From positions 186,001-250,000 of the forward strand of contig JACPVS010000009.1 of the NCBI GenBank assembly GCA_016197365.1: a DNA stretch of 64,000 nucleotides, in the 5' to 3' direction. Shown here in pieces: positions 63,667-64,000 of this stretch (within the stretch, counting starts at the first letter, position 1; every line of letters begins with the position of its first letter). A model generated the notes under the pieces. That model was not told the DNA's origin. It was given only the letters and a program-made list of their open reading frames with translations, and did not search any database. The position numbers and the translations under genes were made by a program. The DNA comes from Mycolicibacterium cosmeticum (GTDB lineage Bacteria > Actinomycetota > Actinomycetes > Mycobacteriales > Mycobacteriaceae).

Positions 63667-64000
63667 TCAGCCGGCTTCCCGCGCCCAGGCCGGCATGACG
63701 AAGATGCCGTCGGCTTCGACGGTGATACCCTCGGCATCGAGAATCTGGCCTCGCACAAAGGCTTTGACACCCTCGGTGCGGTCTACCCAGGCTTCGGCGC
63801 GCAGCGGGCCCAGGGGCGTGCCGCGCAGATACTTCAGCGTCAGCGTGCCGGTGAACCGCGGCTTCACCAAGCCTTCACTGGCCGCCTCGCCGAGGATGTG
63901 ATCGAGAACCAGCGCACAGATTCCGCCGTGCACCCGGCCGGGCGGACCCTCGTAGGGGGCGCCGAGGGTGAACTCCGTCCAGCACCGGCCGTCCTCGGTG
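63667..64000 (-). CDS. PaaI-like hotdog thioesterase family protein, 5' part outside window
   Basis: The minus-strand frame is open to the window end (about 110 residues seen). The sequence RCWTEFTLGAPYEGPPGRVHGGICALVLDHILGEAA contains the hotdog-helix signature HGG..a...D, followed by beta strands RFTGTLTLKYLRGTPLGPLRAEAWVDRTEG and QILDAEGITVEADGIFVMP. Thioesterases of this group hydrolyse acyl-CoA; the substrate is unknown. The N-terminus lies beyond the window. Convergent with the second DoxX gene. Confidence 0.85.
   Translation of the reverse strand, partial: TEDGRCWTEFTLGAPYEGPPGRVHGGICALVLDHILGEAASEGLVKPRFTGTLTLKYLRGTPLGPLRAEAWVDRTEGVKAFVRGQILDAEGITVEADGIFVMPAWAREAG

Overview
The window is a high-G+C chromosome segment of a mycobacterium, most likely a rapidly growing Mycolicibacterium-type species. 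The gene order follows the M. tuberculosis block Rv2163c to Rv2220 almost one for one (from memory): pbpB-ftsL-rsmH-mraZ, lppM, idsA2, mptA, Rv2175c/pknL, aroG, fadD15, pimB', ripC, trpD, ctaE-qcrCAB, mmpS3, ctaF-ctaC, asnB, adoK, cobT-cobS, ilvE, gcvT, pepB, ephD, dlaT, lipB-lipA, glnA1. Differences from that order as I remember it: no Rv2172c-like or IS1558-like gene, an added cobU, selO plus an alcohol dehydrogenase in place of Rv2209, a DUF559 gene before the RDD gene, and a secreted beta-propeller gene plus two DoxX genes after glnA1.

Layout. 1-4.4 kb: start of the division/cell-wall (dcw) operon read leftwards, with ATGA overlaps, an mraW-type RNA hairpin and a MraZ operator. 4.7-24 kb: envelope biogenesis (prenyl synthase, lipomannan and PIM mannosyltransferases, acyltransferase, acyl-CoA ligase, NlpC/P60 hydrolase) mixed with the PknL kinase and its substrate, DAHP synthase and an exoribonuclease. 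24-37 kb: a UvrC-like nuclease fusion, trpD, then most of the cytochrome bcc-aa3 supercomplex on both strands, and asnB. 37-50 kb: adenosine kinase, A-type Fe-S carrier, glycerate kinase, cobUTS, selO, ilvE, gcvT, an adenylate cyclase and pepB. 50-57 kb: ephD and the lipoate block dlaT, lipB, lipA. 57-64 kb: an inverted-repeat-flanked DUF559 gene, GlnR-controlled glnA1, the propeller/DoxX insert and the 3' part of a thioesterase gene.

Many starts have no Shine-Dalgarno. Instead a TANNNT-like -10 hexamer ends 6 to 8 bases before ATG or GTG, so they look leaderless; I used this to choose several starts. No tRNA, rRNA, CRISPR array or insertion sequence was seen. The most unusual structure is the DUF559-type nuclease gene at 57.9-58.8 kb, bracketed by inverted copies of a roughly 63-bp palindromic element, one of which contains the gene's stop codon. 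Comparisons with M. tuberculosis come from memory, not a search.
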